DNA of 64,000 nt from Agromyces sp. Leaf222 (GCF_001421565.1 NZ_LMKQ01000001.1:1363651-1427650), one strand, 5' to 3'; shown: positions 24,267-34,316, counted from the first letter of the stretch. Program-made: numbers and translations. Notes: generated by a model not told the origin, from the letters alone.

Positions 24267-25358
24267 CTACTTGACGGTCTCGAGCGCGGCCGCGACCTTG
24301 TCCGACAGGTCGGACGAGAGCGGAGCCGAACCGGCCTGCTCGGCGGCGAGGGCCTGGCCGTCGGCGCTGGCGATGTAGCTGACGTACGACTTGACGAGTT
24401 CGCCCTGCGCTGCGTCGGCGTACTCCTGGCAGACGATCGCGTAGCTCACGAGCACCAGCGGGTAGTGCGTCGGGTCGGTCGTGGTGCGGTCCAGCGCGAT
24501 CGCGAGGTCGTTCGCCTCACGGCCCTCGACCAGCGGCGACTCGGCGACGACGGCTGCAGCGGCCTCGGCCGTGTAGCCGACGAACTCGCCGCCGACCTCG
24601 AGGTTCGCGACACCGAGGTCTCCGGCGCGCGACGCGTCGGCGTAGCCGATGGTGTTCACGCCGTTGGTGACGGCGTCGACGACGCCCGAGGTGCCCTGGG
24701 CGCCCTCACCGGTCTGGTACGGGAACGGGTCGGCCGGCTCGGCGTCCCACACGTCGGGGGCCGTCTGGAACAGGTAGTCCGCGAAGTTCTTCGTGGTGCC
24801 CGAGTCGTCGGAGCGGTGCACGGCCGTGATGTTCGCGGCCGGCAGGGTCGCGTCGGGGTTGAGCGCGACGATCGCCGGGTCGTTCCAGGTGGTGATCTCG
24901 CCCTTGAAGATCTTCGCGATCGTCGCGGAGTCGAGGTTGAGCTCGTCGACGCCGTCGATGTTGAAGATGAGCGCGATCGGCGAGATGTAGACCGGGAGGT
25001 CGATCGCCGCGGTGTCGGGGGCGCAGGAGGCGAATTCGCCCGCGAGCTCCTCGTCCTTCAGGTACGAGTCCGAGCCGGCGAAGTCCACGCCGCCCGCGAT
25101 GAAGCTCTCACGACCGGCGCCGGAGCCCGACGGGTCGTAGTTGATCGTGACGCCGGTGTTGGCCGTCTGGAAGGCTGCGATCCAGGCCTCCTGGGCGCTG
25201 CCCTGCGACGATGCGCCGGCTGCGTTGATGGTGCCCGAGAGCGTCGAGGCCGACTCCTCGGGAGCGGCGGCGCCGCCTTCGTTCGTGGCGCAGGAGCTGA
25301 GCGCGAGCGCGGCCGTGATGGCGACGACGGCGGGCACGCCGAAACGCTTGAGGTTCAC
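24267..25358 (-). CDS. pstS: Phosphate-binding lipoprotein PstS
   Basis: A 363-residue lipoprotein that captures phosphate outside the membrane and passes it to PstCA. The lipobox LALSSC puts the lipidated cysteine at residue 23. Family segments are GAGASS-like NAAGASSQGSAQEAWIAAF near 45, the phosphate-contacting SGSGAGRESFIAG near 77, HRSDDSGTTKNFADYL near 180 and GVVDAVTNGVNTIGYAD near 222. It starts at ATG 25358 with AAGGGAAC eleven bases ahead. Two 11-nt-spaced GTTCACC repeats lie about 100 bases upstream. First gene of pstSCAB. Confidence 0.96.
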   Translation of the reverse strand: MNLKRFGVPAVVAITAALALSSCATNEGGAAAPEESASTLSGTINAAGASSQGSAQEAWIAAFQTANTGVTINYDPSGSGAGRESFIAGGVDFAGSDSYLKDEELAGEFASCAPDTAAIDLPVYISPIALIFNIDGVDELNLDSATIAKIFKGEITTWNDPAIVALNPDATLPAANITAVHRSDDSGTTKNFADYLFQTAPDVWDAEPADPFPYQTGEGAQGTSGVVDAVTNGVNTIGYADASRAGDLGVANLEVGGEFVGYTAEAAAAVVAESPLVEGREANDLAIALDRTTTDPTHYPLVLVSYAIVCQEYADAAQGELVKSYVSYIASADGQALAAEQAGSAPLSSDLSDKVAAALETVK

Positions 25359-25453
25359 GTGAGGTTCCCTTCCGGGGATTGAGTGCAGGTTGGGGCCGGG
25401 TGCCGACCCGCCTGCGAGGCTATGCAGCCTGCCTTACGAGCTTGCGCCACAGC

Positions 25454-25471
25454 GGTGAACGGAAGGTGAAC
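25454..25471 (-). promoter_or_regulatory. PHO-box-like direct repeats upstream of pstS
   Basis: Read on the minus strand, GTTCACC occurs twice with exactly 11 bases from start to start (25471-25465 and 25460-25454). The actinobacterial PHO box is built from 11-nt direct repeats beginning G(G/T)TCA. It is about 100 bases before the pstS start and is the likely site for the phosphate response regulator (RegX3/PhoP type). Confidence 0.75.
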
Positions 25472-25556
25472 GACCGCTGTCCGTCGCGGAAGTCCCGCGG
25501 ATTTCCGCGGATCTCGGCTCCCCGGCCTCGCCTCATTCGTGGGAAGGGAAGGTGGT

Positions 25557-26498
25557 TCAGGCCTTCGGTGCGTGCGTCTCGATCGCGATGACGCCCGACC
25601 CGGAGTTCGTCTTGGACACGTGCACGACGCTGAATCCGCCGGGCTCGAGCTCGGCGGCATCCGTCACGTAGGAGCCCAACGGCGTCGACGTGGCGAGGGA
25701 GATCTCGCGGATGATCTCGGGCAGCACCGGGCCGTGGCTGCAGAGCACGACCGACCGGCCGGAGCGGATGCGCTTGCCGACGACGCCTCGGATGTCGGCA
25801 TCGCCGCTCGCCCATGCATCCTCGCTGATGCCGGGCTTCAGCTTGACCTTGATCGACGTCGCGGCCGAGAGCGGTCGCACGGTCGTGACGCAGCGAATCG
25901 CGGGACTCGAGACGATGCGCTCCGGCCGCCACGCGGCGAGGGTGTCCGCGAGGGCCGCGGCCTGCGCGACGCCCCTGGCGGTGAGGGGCCTGGCGGAGTC
26001 GTCGCCCTTCCAGCCGCTGCGGGCGAGCGCCTTGCCGTGGCGCACCAGCAGGAGCGCGAACGTGCTCGTGACGCCCTGCTCGACGAGTGCCGCGAAGTTC
26101 TCGAGGATCTCGACATCCGGTGCGTACGTCAGGTAGCCGCGCGCACGCTTGATGGTGACCCATTCGAGCGCGGCGACCTCGGCGTTGGGCTTGAAGGTCG
26201 AATGCTGCAGGGCATGGTCGCTGACCTCGCCCGCCCAGTAGTGCACGACCTTCTCGCGCCCGCTCGGCATCATGTAGCGCGAGATGCCGAGCGGCACGCC
26301 GAGCGCGATCGCGAGCCCCGTCTCCTCCTGGATCTCGCGCACCGCGGTCTGGGGGAGCGTCTCGCCCGGGTCGACCTTGCCCTTCGGGATGGTCACGTCG
26401 CCGTGCACCGTGCGGTGGATGAGCAGCACGTGCATGCGGCCGTCGATGATGCGCCAGCACACGGCGCCGGCGGCGTACACCGCCGTCTCGGCCCTCAT
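25557..26498 (-). CDS. mutT1: Nudix hydrolase fused to a histidine-phosphatase domain (MutT1 type)
   Basis: A 313-residue bifunctional protein. The Nudix domain (about 4-140) has the box from G40 to G61 with R54-E55 and E58-E59. A phosphoglycerate-mutase-like domain (about 155-313) has the LVRHGKAL phosphohistidine motif and a late SHGPVLPEI histidine. Mycobacterial MutT1 (317 residues) has this fusion and hydrolyses oxidised nucleotides such as 8-oxo-(d)GTP, and diadenosine polyphosphates. Its start overlaps the ppk stop by 4 bp, the conserved ppk-mutT1 order. Longer upstream frames are shadows inside ppk. Confidence 0.92.
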   Translation of the reverse strand: MRAETAVYAAGAVCWRIIDGRMHVLLIHRTVHGDVTIPKGKVDPGETLPQTAVREIQEETGLAIALGVPLGISRYMMPSGREKVVHYWAGEVSDHALQHSTFKPNAEVAALEWVTIKRARGYLTYAPDVEILENFAALVEQGVTSTFALLLVRHGKALARSGWKGDDSARPLTARGVAQAAALADTLAAWRPERIVSSPAIRCVTTVRPLSAATSIKVKLKPGISEDAWASGDADIRGVVGKRIRSGRSVVLCSHGPVLPEIIREISLATSTPLGSYVTDAAELEPGGFSVVHVSKTNSGSGVIAIETHAPKA

Positions 26499-28675
26499 CG
26501 GCGTTGGCCTGATCGACTGCTGCGCTGGGCGATCTCGAGCATGAGCGAGGACTGCATGTCCTCGAGCGGCTGTCCGGACTCGTCGACCGCGCGCCTGGTC
26601 CACGTTCCGTCGCCGTCGAGGTGCCACGAGCTCGTCGTGTCGTCCATGGCGCGGTCGAACAGCGCGTTCACCTCGGTGACGTGGCCGGGGTCGGTGAGGC
26701 GCACGAGCGCCTCGACGCGACGGTCGAGGTTGCGGTGCATCATGTCGGCGGAGCCGATGTGGATCTGCGGATCGCCGGCGTTGGCGAACGAGAAGATGCG
26801 CGAGTGCTCGAGGTATCGCCCGAGGATCGAGCGCACCGTGATGTTCTCGCTGAGCCCGGGGATGCCGGGCCGGAGGCTGCAGATGCCGCGCACCCACACC
26901 TCGACCTTCACACCCGAGTTCGAGGCGCGGTAGAGCGCGTCGATGATGGCCTCGTCGACCATCGAGTTGACCTTGATGCGGATGCCGGCGGGCTTGCCGG
27001 CCTTCGCGTTGGCCACCTCGGCGGCGATGTGCTTCAGGAGCCCCTTGCGCAGGTGCAGCGGGGCGACGAGCAGGCGCTTGAACTTCTTCTCGATCGCGTA
27101 GCCGGACAGCTCGTTGAACAGGCGCGTGAGGTCCTTGCCGACCTGGTCGTCGGCGGTGAGCAGCCCGAGGTCCTCGTAGATGCGGCTCGTCTTGGGGTTG
27201 TAGTTGCCCGTTCCGATGTGGGAGTAGTGCCGCAGCGTGCCCTTCTCCTGGCGGATCACGAGCGCGAGCTTGCAGTGGGTCTTCAGGCCGACGAGCCCGT
27301 AGACCACGTGCACGCCGGCCTTCTCGAGCTTGCGCGCCCAGGTGATGTTCGCCTGCTCGTCGAAGCGCGCCTTGATCTCGACGAGGGCCAGCACCTGCTT
27401 GCCGGACTCGGCAGCGTCGATGAGCGCCTCGACGATGGGGCTGTCGCCCGACGTGCGGTAGAGCGTCTGCTTGATCGCGAGCACGTCGGGATCGGCGGCG
27501 GCCTGCTCGAGGAAGGCCTGCACGCTCGTCGCGAACGACTCGTAGGGGTGGTGCAGCAGCACGTCGCGCCGCGAGACGGCCTTGAAGATGTCGGCCCGCA
27601 GGTTCGTGTCGGACGGCTGCAGCTGCTGCGCCGTCACCGGCACGTGGATCGGGTAGTGCAGTTCGGGCCGGTCGAGGCGCGAGAGGTCGAAGAGGCCCCC
27701 GAGGTCGAGCGGCGCCGGGAGGCGGAAGACCTCCTGGTCGGTGACGTCGAGCTCGCGCACGAGCAGGCCGAGCGTGACGTCGTCCATGTCGTCGGTGACC
27801 TCGAGGCGGATGGGCGGACCGAACCTGCGACGCAGCAGCTCCTTCTCGAGCGCCTTGATGAGGTTCTCGGTCTCGTCCTCCTCGATCTCGACGTCCTCGT
27901 TGCGCGTGACGCGGAACACGTGGTGCTCGAGGATCTCCATGCCGGGGAAGAGATCGCCGAGGTGGTTGGCGATGAGCTCCTCGAGGGTGACGTACCTGGC
28001 GTTCTCGACCGACTCGGTCGGGTCGACGCGCACGAAGCGCGGCAGCATCTGCGGCACCTTGACGCGGGCGAACTCCTGCCGACCGGTGCGCGAGTTGCGC
28101 ACGCGCACCGAGAGGTTCAGCGAGAGACCGGAGATATAGGGGAACGGATGCGCCGGGTCGACCGCGAGCGGCATCAGCACCGGGAAGATCTGGCTGGAGA
28201 AGTAGTCGCGGAGGTGGTCGCGCGCCTCGTCGCCGAGCGCGCTCCAGGTGACCACGCGGATGCCCGCCTCGGCCAGCGCCGGCTTCACGAGGTCCTGGTA
28301 GACGGCGGCGTGCCTGGACTGCAGTTCGTGCGCCTGCTTCGAGACGTCGCCCAGCACGTCGAGCGGGGCGCGGCCGACGTTCGTGGGCACCGCGAGCCCG
28401 GTGATGATGCGGCGCTTGAGGCCGGCCACTCGCACCATGAAGAACTCGTCGAGGTTCGAGGCGAAGATCGCGAGGAAGTTGGCTCGCTCGAGCACCGGCA
28501 GCGAGGAGTCCTCCGCCAGCTCGAGCACCCGCTTGTTGAACGCGAGCCAGCTCAGTTCGCGATCGAGGTAGCGCTCCGCCGGAAGGTCGGGGGCGCCTTC
28601 GATGTCGAACGGTTCGAAGTCGTCGTCGAAATCGCTCGACGTGCGGTCTTCGTCGAGTGCGCTGTCCGTGGTCAT
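26495..28675 (-). CDS. ppk: Polyphosphate kinase 1
   Basis: A 726-residue enzyme that builds polyphosphate from ATP and can run in reverse. All four PPK1 domains appear present: the N-terminal helical domain ([17 protein letters not shown]), the middle PHP-like domain, and two C-terminal domains. [11 protein letters not shown] holds the histidine that is autophosphorylated; [17 protein letters not shown] follows. An acidic N-terminal stretch (1-30) precedes the core. It overlaps mutT1 by 4 bp and lies 45 bases after glnR, so the three may be one operon. Position beside pst suggests phosphate-linked storage. Confidence 0.96.
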   Translation of the reverse strand: MTTDSALDEDRTSSDFDDDFEPFDIEGAPDLPAERYLDRELSWLAFNKRVLELAEDSSLPVLERANFLAIFASNLDEFFMVRVAGLKRRIITGLAVPTNVGRAPLDVLGDVSKQAHELQSRHAAVYQDLVKPALAEAGIRVVTWSALGDEARDHLRDYFSSQIFPVLMPLAVDPAHPFPYISGLSLNLSVRVRNSRTGRQEFARVKVPQMLPRFVRVDPTESVENARYVTLEELIANHLGDLFPGMEILEHHVFRVTRNEDVEIEEDETENLIKALEKELLRRRFGPPIRLEVTDDMDDVTLGLLVRELDVTDQEVFRLPAPLDLGGLFDLSRLDRPELHYPIHVPVTAQQLQPSDTNLRADIFKAVSRRDVLLHHPYESFATSVQAFLEQAAADPDVLAIKQTLYRTSGDSPIVEALIDAAESGKQVLALVEIKARFDEQANITWARKLEKAGVHVVYGLVGLKTHCKLALVIRQEKGTLRHYSHIGTGNYNPKTSRIYEDLGLLTADDQVGKDLTRLFNELSGYAIEKKFKRLLVAPLHLRKGLLKHIAAEVANAKAGKPAGIRIKVNSMVDEAIIDALYRASNSGVKVEVWVRGICSLRPGIPGLSENITVRSILGRYLEHSRIFSFANAGDPQIHIGSADMMHRNLDRRVEALVRLTDPGHVTEVNALFDRAMDDTTSSWHLDGDGTWTRRAVDESGQPLEDMQSSLMLEIAQRSSRSGQRR

Positions 28676-28720
28676 CCCCTCATAATGCCATTCGAGGCGA
28701 TGGCGGCGATGAACACCGTG

Positions 28721-29407
28721 TCAACGGGTCGTGACGGGGGCGCCTTCGTCGTCTTCGTGCACGTTGAAGCGGTATCCGACGTTGCGGACCGTGCCGATGA
28801 GGCTGTCGAGATCGCCGAGCTTGGCGCGCAGGCGCCGCACGTGCACGTCGACCGTGCGCGTGCCGCCGAAGTAGTCGTACCCCCAGACCTCGCTGAGCAA
28901 CTGCTCTCGAGTGAACACGCGCGACGGATGCGCCGCGAGGAATCGCAGCAGCTCGAACTCCTTGTAGGTGAGGTCGAGCGTTCGACCGTGCACCTTGGCG
29001 GAGTAGCTGGCCTCGTCGATCACGACGCCGGAGGTCTGGATGCGTTCGGACGGCTGCGTCGCCGCCGCGCGCCCGAGCGCGAGCCGGATGCGCGCGTCGA
29101 CCTCGGCCGGGCCGGCGTGCTCGAGCACGACGTCGTCGACGCCCCAGTCGGGGGTGACCGCCGTGAGGCCGCCCTCGGTGACGATGAGCAGGAGCGGCGA
29201 CGAGAGGCCGGTGGTGCGCAGGATCTGCGCGAGGGCCTTCGCCGCGGCGAGGTTCGTGCGCGCGTCGAGGAAGACGAGGTCCGATTCGGGCGCTCTGACC
29301 AGCTGCTCAGGCGAAGCGGGGATGATCCGCGTTCGGTGAGACAGCAGTGAAAGCGCCGGAAGAACTTCTTCGTTAGCCGCCGGCGACAGGATCAGCAACT
29401 GCGCCAC
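28721..29407 (-). CDS. glnR: GlnR-type OmpR-family regulator of nitrogen metabolism
   Basis: A 228-residue orphan response-regulator-like protein. The N-terminal half resembles a receiver domain with D48 in LVFLDAR, but the usual acidic pocket is not conserved, as in actinobacterial GlnR. The C-terminal winged helix (about 125-218) has [20 protein letters not shown] and [20 protein letters not shown], closely like GlnR of Mycobacterium. GlnR regulates glutamine synthetase and ammonium uptake genes. GTG 29407 is chosen, with GGAG seven bases before it; a longer frame to 29488 adds an unrelated tail. No partner kinase is adjacent. In mycobacteria glnR also lies near pst genes. Confidence 0.88.
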   Translation of the reverse strand: MAQLLILSPAANEEVLPALSLLSHRTRIIPASPEQLVRAPESDLVFLDARTNLAAAKALAQILRTTGLSSPLLLIVTEGGLTAVTPDWGVDDVVLEHAGPAEVDARIRLALGRAAATQPSERIQTSGVVIDEASYSAKVHGRTLDLTYKEFELLRFLAAHPSRVFTREQLLSEVWGYDYFGGTRTVDVHVRRLRAKLGDLDSLIGTVRNVGYRFNVHEDDEGAPVTTR

Positions 29408-29482
29408 GCACACACTCCAGGAGTAAGGTTCACCAAATACTACGGGACTGCACGAGCCCGGCGCTGACACGAAGAGGACGAC

Positions 29483-29797
29483 ATGCACGCGGAGACCGAA
29501 TCGAACGGCGGATGGCTCTCGATCGGCGTCGTCTGGGCGATCGCGGTGGTCGGCTCCGTCATCGTGATCTCGCTCGCGTACGGCGGCACTCGGGCATGGT
29601 TCGGCGATGCCGACGCGCTCGGCGTCTACGACGCGCTCGGCGTGGTGCTCGCGACGAGCGTGGTCGGGGCGCTCGTGGCGCAGCTCGCGACGCGCCGGCC
29701 GCCGGGCTACGTGGTGCGCGCCAGCGCGAGCGTCGGCGGGGCGGTGCTGGTCGTGGGGATCGCCGCGATCATCGTGGCGCCGACCCTCGCGGCCTGA
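29483..29797 (+). CDS. Small membrane protein with three hydrophobic segments
   Basis: A 104-residue protein with membrane segments at about 13-35, 48-68 and 80-102, and short loops. I recognise no family. The ATG has GAAGAGGACGAC before it (GAGG seven bases away), a fair ribosome-binding site. It is divergent from glnR by 75 bases and precedes a 38-codon membrane peptide and the nitrobindin-like gene, all on the plus strand. Function unknown. Confidence 0.6.
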   Translation: MHAETESNGGWLSIGVVWAIAVVGSVIVISLAYGGTRAWFGDADALGVYDALGVVLATSVVGALVAQLATRRPPGYVVRASASVGGAVLVVGIAAIIVAPTLAA

Positions 29798-29802
29798 GCG
29801 GA

Positions 29803-29808
29803 TAGACT
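29803..29808 (+). promoter_or_regulatory. -10 hexamer of a leaderless promoter
   Basis: TAGACT is exactly six bases before the ATG of the 38-residue peptide at 29815. Confidence 0.55.
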
Positions 29809-29814
29809 CTGAGC

Positions 29815-29931
29815 ATGTCGCAGCTGCTCGCTCTCGAACTCCTCTTCATCGGTCTGCTCGGTCTCGCGAGCCTCGCGATCGCATGGATCAGCGGTGTCGT
29901 GGTCTACAAGCTCTTCAAGGGACAGCGCTAG
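29815..29931 (+). CDS. 38-residue single-pass membrane peptide
   Basis: The small frame begins [13 protein letters not shown] and ends YKLFKGQR, giving one hydrophobic helix (about 4-31) with a basic C-terminus, so probably an inserted membrane peptide with the tail inside. It was found by reading around a TAGACT hexamer six bases before its ATG. The stop is 20 bases before the nitrobindin-like start, suggesting one transcript. Clean start, promoter spacing and balanced composition argue that it is real. Function unknown. Confidence 0.6.
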   Translation: MSQLLALELLFIGLLGLASLAIAWISGVVVYKLFKGQR

Positions 29932-29951
29932 GCGCTGGTGAAGATGTGGCG

Positions 29952-30560
29952 ATGATCGATCTCCCCGTCGACCTGCCGGCGGAACTCGTTCCGCTCTCGT
30001 GGCTCCTCGGGGTCTGGGAGGGCTCCGGCGTCCTCGACTACACGGTCGGCGACGAGAAGGTCACGCACGAGTTCGGGCAGCGCATCAGCTTCAGCCACGA
30101 TGGCCTGCCGCACCTGAACTACACGTCGTACACGTGGCTGTTCCCGGCCGAGCCTGACGGCGACCCGCGTCCGCTCGCGACCGAGACCGGGTACTGGCGC
30201 ATCGCGCGCGAGCTCGGCGACGGCGATCCCGGCCCGGCCCTGCTGCCCGGTGTCGGGGAGTCCCGCATCCGATCGGCCGACGACGTCGAGACGCTCCGCA
30301 ACGCCGACGGCGGCTTCGACCTCGAGGTCTCGCTCGTGCACCCCGGCGGCGTCGCCGAGCTCTACCTGGGCCAGGTCAAGGGTCCGCGCATCGACCTCGC
30401 GACCGATGCGGTCATGCGTGGCGCCGGCGCGAAGGACTACTCGGCGGCGACCCGCCTCTACGGCCTGGTCGAGGGGCACCTGCTCTGGGCGTGGGACATC
30501 GCCGCCCTGGGGCAAGACCTTCGCACGCACGCCTCTGCCCGCCTCGCGAAGGTCGACTGA
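29952..30560 (+). CDS. Nitrobindin-like heme-binding beta-barrel protein
   Basis: A 202-residue protein of the FABP-like/nitrobindin (THAP4 C-terminal) family, which binds ferric heme and reacts with nitric oxide or peroxynitrite. SWLLGVWEGSGVLDY near 20 contains the GxWxGxG signature; the rest alternates beta-strand-like segments, ending in HASARLAKVD. A mycobacterial homologue sits beside ygfZ in the same way. ATG 29952 is chosen; a GTG two codons earlier is possible, and the upstream open frame is a shadow of other genes. Its stop overlaps the ygfZ start by one base. Confidence 0.82.
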   Translation: MIDLPVDLPAELVPLSWLLGVWEGSGVLDYTVGDEKVTHEFGQRISFSHDGLPHLNYTSYTWLFPAEPDGDPRPLATETGYWRIARELGDGDPGPALLPGVGESRIRSADDVETLRNADGGFDLEVSLVHPGGVAELYLGQVKGPRIDLATDAVMRGAGAKDYSAATRLYGLVEGHLLWAWDIAALGQDLRTHASARLAKVD

Positions 30561-31723
30561 TGTCCGCGTCTCCCTTCCTCTCGCTCCCCGGCGCCGTCCC
30601 GACCGAAGACGTCGACGAGGCCGTCGCCGGCCCAGGCCACTACGGCAACCCGATCGTCGAGCAGCGCCACCTCGAGCGCGGCACCGCGATCGTCGACCTC
30701 TCCGATCGCGGCATCGTCACGGTCACGGGTCCCGACCGCCTCTCGTGGCTGCACTCCATGGCCAGCCAGTCGTTCGCCCGCCTGCGTCCGGGCGAGAGCA
30801 TCGAGGCGCTCTTCCTCGACGCATCCGGTCGCATCGAGCACGTGGTGCACGCCATCGACGACGGCGAGACGACCTGGCTCATCGTCGAGGGAGCGGATGC
30901 CGCGCCGCTGGTGTCCTTCCTCGACCGCATGCGCTTCATGCTCCGCGTCGAGGTCGCCGACCGATCGGGCGAGTTCGCCGTGCTCGGCGCGATGTCCGCG
31001 TCCGCGCTCGACGCGGCCGTGCCCGCCGCCTCGCCCGCCGGCGTCGCGCTCGACTGGAACGACCCGTGGTCGGCGCGCATCCCCGGCACGCACCGCTATG
31101 CGCGCGACGCGGGGCATCCGGCATCCGACTGGCACTTCATCGAGCGCATCGTCGCTCGCGAGGCCCGCTCCGAGGCGGCCGCAGCGGTGCGCGCCGGCCG
31201 CGTCGAGGTCGCAGGCTCGCTCGCCGCCGAGGCGCTGCGCATCGCCGCATGGCGTCCGCGGCTCGCCACCGAGGTCGACGAGCGGAGCCTGCCGCACGAG
31301 CTCGACTGGTTGCAGAGCGCGGTCGACCTCGGCAAGGGCTGCTACAAGGGCCAGGAGACCGTGGCCAAAGTGCTGAACCTCGGGCGACCCCCTCGGCGGC
31401 TCGTGCTCCTGCACCTCGATGGCAGCGACACCGTGCTTCCGGCCCCGGGCGACGAGGTCATCGGCGAGAAGGTGCGCCCCGAGCCGGCGCCGGGCGAGGC
31501 GCCCGAGCGGCGCGTCGTCGGCCACATCACGTCGAGCACCATGCACCACGAGCTCGGCCCGGTCGCGCTCGCGGTGATCAAGCGGCAGGTGCCGGCCGAT
31601 CTCCCGCTGATCGTCGAGAGCCACGGCACGGATGTCGCGGCCGCCCAGGTCGAGATCGTGCCGGCCGAGGCGGCGTCCGCCGTCGACGTGCCGCGACTGC
31701 CGAGGCTCGGCTCGCGCCCCTGA
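30560..31723 (+). CDS. ygfZ: YgfZ/GcvT-type folate-binding protein
   Basis: A 387-residue protein of the YgfZ family, tetrahydrofolate-binding factors that help maintain iron-sulfur enzymes. The YgfZ signature KGCYKGQE is at about 259-266, after DLGKGCYKG context; the N-terminal GcvT-like fold includes GPDRLSWLHSMASQ near 57. It starts at ATG 30560, sharing one base with the nitrobindin stop. Pairing of a heme/NO protein and an Fe-S repair protein hints at a shared nitrosative or oxidative stress role; that is inference. It converges with the methyltransferase-like gene. Confidence 0.88.
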   Translation: MSASPFLSLPGAVPTEDVDEAVAGPGHYGNPIVEQRHLERGTAIVDLSDRGIVTVTGPDRLSWLHSMASQSFARLRPGESIEALFLDASGRIEHVVHAIDDGETTWLIVEGADAAPLVSFLDRMRFMLRVEVADRSGEFAVLGAMSASALDAAVPAASPAGVALDWNDPWSARIPGTHRYARDAGHPASDWHFIERIVAREARSEAAAAVRAGRVEVAGSLAAEALRIAAWRPRLATEVDERSLPHELDWLQSAVDLGKGCYKGQETVAKVLNLGRPPRRLVLLHLDGSDTVLPAPGDEVIGEKVRPEPAPGEAPERRVVGHITSSTMHHELGPVALAVIKRQVPADLPLIVESHGTDVAAAQVEIVPAEAASAVDVPRLPRLGSRP

Positions 31724-31732
31724 CCCGCGCCG

Positions 31733-32590
31733 TCAGCCGAGCGGGGCGACCGCCGACCACGGCACCGTCAACTCGCCGAGCCTGGCGCGGCGCGGGCCGC
31801 CGATGATCGGCCATCCCTCGTGGCGCAGCGTCGCGACGGTGGCGATCCACCGCTGCGACGGTCCGTAGACGGCCATCGCCGCGTGCGTGCGCCACGCGAG
31901 GTCGAGGTCGCCGAGCAGGGCGTGGATGCGCTCGCCAGGCACGTTGCGGTGGATGAGCGCCTTGGGCAGGCGCTCGGCGACGACCGAGGGCAGCTCAAGC
32001 CCGGAGCGGCGCAGGCTCACGGTGAAGGTGCGGGGGCCGGCCTCGCCGATGCCGACCCAACTCGAGACCCGGCCGAGTTCGTCGCAGGTGCCCTCCACGA
32101 GCAGGCCCCCTGGCGCGAGCCTCGAGCGCATCAACGCCCAGGCCGCCGCGACCTCCGACTCGTCGTACTGCCGCAGCACGTTGAACGCGCGGATCACCGC
32201 GGGCCTGGCGCCGCCGGCGACCGGCACCTCGAAGCCCCCGACCGCGAAGTCGACCTGGAGCCCCGGAGGGAAGTGCCGCTCGCCCGCGCGCACCCCGGAG
32301 AGCTGCTCGCGTGCGACGCGCACCCGCTCCGGCTCGATCTCGAGGCCGAGCACGCGCAGGCCCGGCCTGACATGCGCCAGTCGGGTGGCGAGCTCGAGCG
32401 TCGTGACGCCGCTCGCCCCGTAGCCGAGGTCGACGACGAAGGGGTCGACGGCGTGCAGGAAGGCCGGGTGCGCGGCGATCCAGCGATCGACGCGGCGCAG
32501 GCGGTTGGTGTTCGTGGTGCCGCGGGTGACGGTGCCCACGCGCTGCCCGGGTCGAAGCCGCCGGGGGTGGGGCGAGGCATCCGCGGGCAT
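31733..32590 (-). CDS. SAM-dependent methyltransferase-like protein
   Basis: A 285-residue soluble protein. PFVVDLGYGASGVTTLELA near 50 is motif I of class I methyltransferases; RVLGLEIEPERVRVA near 79 supplies the acidic ribose-binding residue at the end of strand 2. The C-terminal half is less typical and I cannot name a substrate. It sits between ygfZ (convergent, 9 bases) and gpmA (divergent, 100 bases). The start ATG at 32590 has only CAGACT, six bases upstream, as a poor -10 match. Confidence 0.7.
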   Translation of the reverse strand: MPADASPHPRRLRPGQRVGTVTRGTTNTNRLRRVDRWIAAHPAFLHAVDPFVVDLGYGASGVTTLELATRLAHVRPGLRVLGLEIEPERVRVAREQLSGVRAGERHFPPGLQVDFAVGGFEVPVAGGARPAVIRAFNVLRQYDESEVAAAWALMRSRLAPGGLLVEGTCDELGRVSSWVGIGEAGPRTFTVSLRRSGLELPSVVAERLPKALIHRNVPGERIHALLGDLDLAWRTHAAMAVYGPSQRWIATVATLRHEGWPIIGGPRRARLGELTVPWSAVAPLG

Positions 32591-32678
32591 GCATCAAGTC
32601 TGCCAGCCGCGCGTGGCCGCGACATCCGCTCACGTGACGTCGATCGACGTGCGTCGAAGGCGGAGGATGCCTCACGGC

Positions 32679-32684
32679 TAGGCT
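32679..32684 (+). promoter_or_regulatory. -10 hexamer of a leaderless gpmA promoter
   Basis: TAGGCT is exactly six bases before the ATG of gpmA at 32691. Confidence 0.55.
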
Positions 32685-32690
32685 GGAGTC

Positions 32691-33437
32691 ATGCCTCACA
32701 CCCTCGTGCTGCTTCGCCACGGCAACAGCGAATGGAACCAGAAGAACCTGTTCACCGGTTGGGTCGACGTTCGGCTCAGCGAACTCGGACGCACCGAGGC
32801 CGCCCGTGCGGGCGAGCTCCTCGCCGAGTCGGGCCTGCTGCCCGACGTGCTGCACACCTCGGTGCTCACCCGCGCCATCCAGACCGCGAACATCGCGCTC
32901 GACGTGGCCGACCGCGCCTGGATCGACGTGCGTCGCACCTGGCGCCTCAACGAGCGCCACTACGGTGCGCTGCAGGGCCTCGACAAGGCCGAGACGCTCG
33001 AGAAGTACGGCCCCGAGCAGTTCCAGCTCTGGCGCCGTTCGTTCGACGTGCCGCCGCCGGTGCTCGCAGACGACGCCGAGTACTCGCAGGTCGGCGATGC
33101 CCGATACGCCGACCTCGCCGATGACGAACTGCCGCGCACCGAGTGCCTGAAGGACGTCATCGACCGCATGCTGCCGTACTGGCACGACGGCATCGTGCCC
33201 GACCTCGCTGAGGGCAAGACCGTGCTCGTGACCGCGCACGGCAACTCGCTGCGCGCGCTCGTCAAGCACCTCGACGGCATCAGCGACGACGACATCGCCG
33301 AGCTGAACATCCCCACCGGCATCCCGCTCGTCTACGAGCTCGGCGACGACTTCACGCCGCTCGCGCCCGGGCGCTACCTCGACCCCGAGGCCGCAGCGGC
33401 AGGTGCTGCCGCGGTCGCCGCGCAGGGCAAGAAGTAG
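32691..33437 (+). CDS. gpmA: 2,3-bisphosphoglycerate-dependent phosphoglycerate mutase
   Basis: A 248-residue glycolytic enzyme interconverting 3- and 2-phosphoglycerate. [20 protein letters not shown] at 5-24 has the phosphohistidine (RHG); [16 protein letters not shown] near 87 and [16 protein letters not shown] near 181 complete the active site. Length matches the cofactor-dependent family. It precedes phoU and senX3-regX3, the same neighbourhood as mycobacterial gpm1-senX3-regX3. A 19-bp hairpin follows the gene. Expression is probably leaderless. Confidence 0.96.
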   Translation: MPHTLVLLRHGNSEWNQKNLFTGWVDVRLSELGRTEAARAGELLAESGLLPDVLHTSVLTRAIQTANIALDVADRAWIDVRRTWRLNERHYGALQGLDKAETLEKYGPEQFQLWRRSFDVPPPVLADDAEYSQVGDARYADLADDELPRTECLKDVIDRMLPYWHDGIVPDLAEGKTVLVTAHGNSLRALVKHLDGISDDDIAELNIPTGIPLVYELGDDFTPLAPGRYLDPEAAAAGAAAVAAQGKK

Positions 33438-33470
33438 TCGCACCGCCTGCGGCCTCGATCCGGCCGGCAC

Positions 33471-33512
33471 CATGACGAAGGGCGGGGGAGTGATCCCCCG
33501 CCCTTCGTCATG
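33471..33512. terminator. Strong bidirectional terminator after gpmA and phoU
   Basis: Two exact 19-base complementary arms (33471-33489 and 33494-33512) enclose GTGA. It lies between the converging gpmA and phoU genes and is the most stable hairpin I noticed in the window. Confidence 0.9.
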
Positions 33513-33563
33513 TCCTGCGATGCGCCGTCCGGCGCGCCCCGGCCCGGCTCTTCGCGCTCGGCC

Positions 33564-34226
33564 TCAGAGGCCGGCGCTGATGTCGGGATCCCAGTCACCC
33601 GTGACGAGGTACTGCACCTTCTTGGCGATCGAGACCGCGTGGTCGGCGAAGCGCTCGTGGTACCGGCTCGCGAGGGTGGCGTCGACGGTGTCGGCCGCCT
33701 CGCCCTTCCACTTCTCGCCGAGCACGGTGTCGAAGACCGACAGGTGCAGGTCGTCGACCTTGTCGTCCTCGTTGCGGATCTCCTCGGCGAGCTTGACGTC
33801 TTCGGTGCGCAGCAGCTCGGTGAGCTTCTGCGCGATCTCGACGTCGAGCGCGCCCATGTCGGCGAACGTGCCGCGGAGCCGCTTGGGCACGACCTTGTCG
33901 GGGAACCGGTAGCGCGCGAGCTGGGCGATGTGGGTCGACATGTCGCCCATGCGCTCGAGCGACGCGCTGATGCGTAGCGCGCTGACCACCGTGCGCAGGT
34001 CGCGGGCGACCGGCGACTGGCGGGCGAGGATCGTGATGGCGAGCTCGTCGAGCTCGACGGCGGCCTGGTCGATGCGGTGGTCGTCGGCGATCACCTCCTC
34101 GGCGAGACTCACGTCGGACTCGTTGAACGCCCGAGTCGCCTTGTCGATCGACGTCGCGACGAGCTCGGCGATCTCGACGAGTCGCTCCTGGACTTCTCGA
34201 AGTTCCTGCTGGAACACCTCACGCAT
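33564..34226 (-). CDS. phoU: Phosphate transport regulator PhoU
   Basis: A 220-residue all-helical protein that links the Pst transporter to the phosphate sensor kinase and damps the response when phosphate is plentiful. It has two PhoU three-helix repeats: MREVFQQELREVQERLVEIA at the start, then metal-binding-type EVIADDHRIDQ and EIRNEDDKVDDLH segments in each half. The ATG at 34226 is preferred over an upstream ATG because the MREVFQQEL start is the family start. It is divergent from senX3, with PHO-box-like repeats between them. Confidence 0.93.
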   Translation of the reverse strand: MREVFQQELREVQERLVEIAELVATSIDKATRAFNESDVSLAEEVIADDHRIDQAAVELDELAITILARQSPVARDLRTVVSALRISASLERMGDMSTHIAQLARYRFPDKVVPKRLRGTFADMGALDVEIAQKLTELLRTEDVKLAEEIRNEDDKVDDLHLSVFDTVLGEKWKGEAADTVDATLASRYHERFADHAVSIAKKVQYLVTGDWDPDISAGL

Positions 34227-34316
34227 ATACGAAACATCCTCTTTCGGGTGCGCGCGCTGCGCGCACGCGGGAGCGGTCCGGAGGTCGCACCGGACCTGCA
34301 CATCGTCGCCGGGGAA

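Noticed and set aside
26621..29350. 909-codon plus-strand frame opposite ppk and glnR
   Set aside because: Longest frame in the window but antisense to two well-supported genes; composition Val/Glu/Arg/Asp-rich without any motif.
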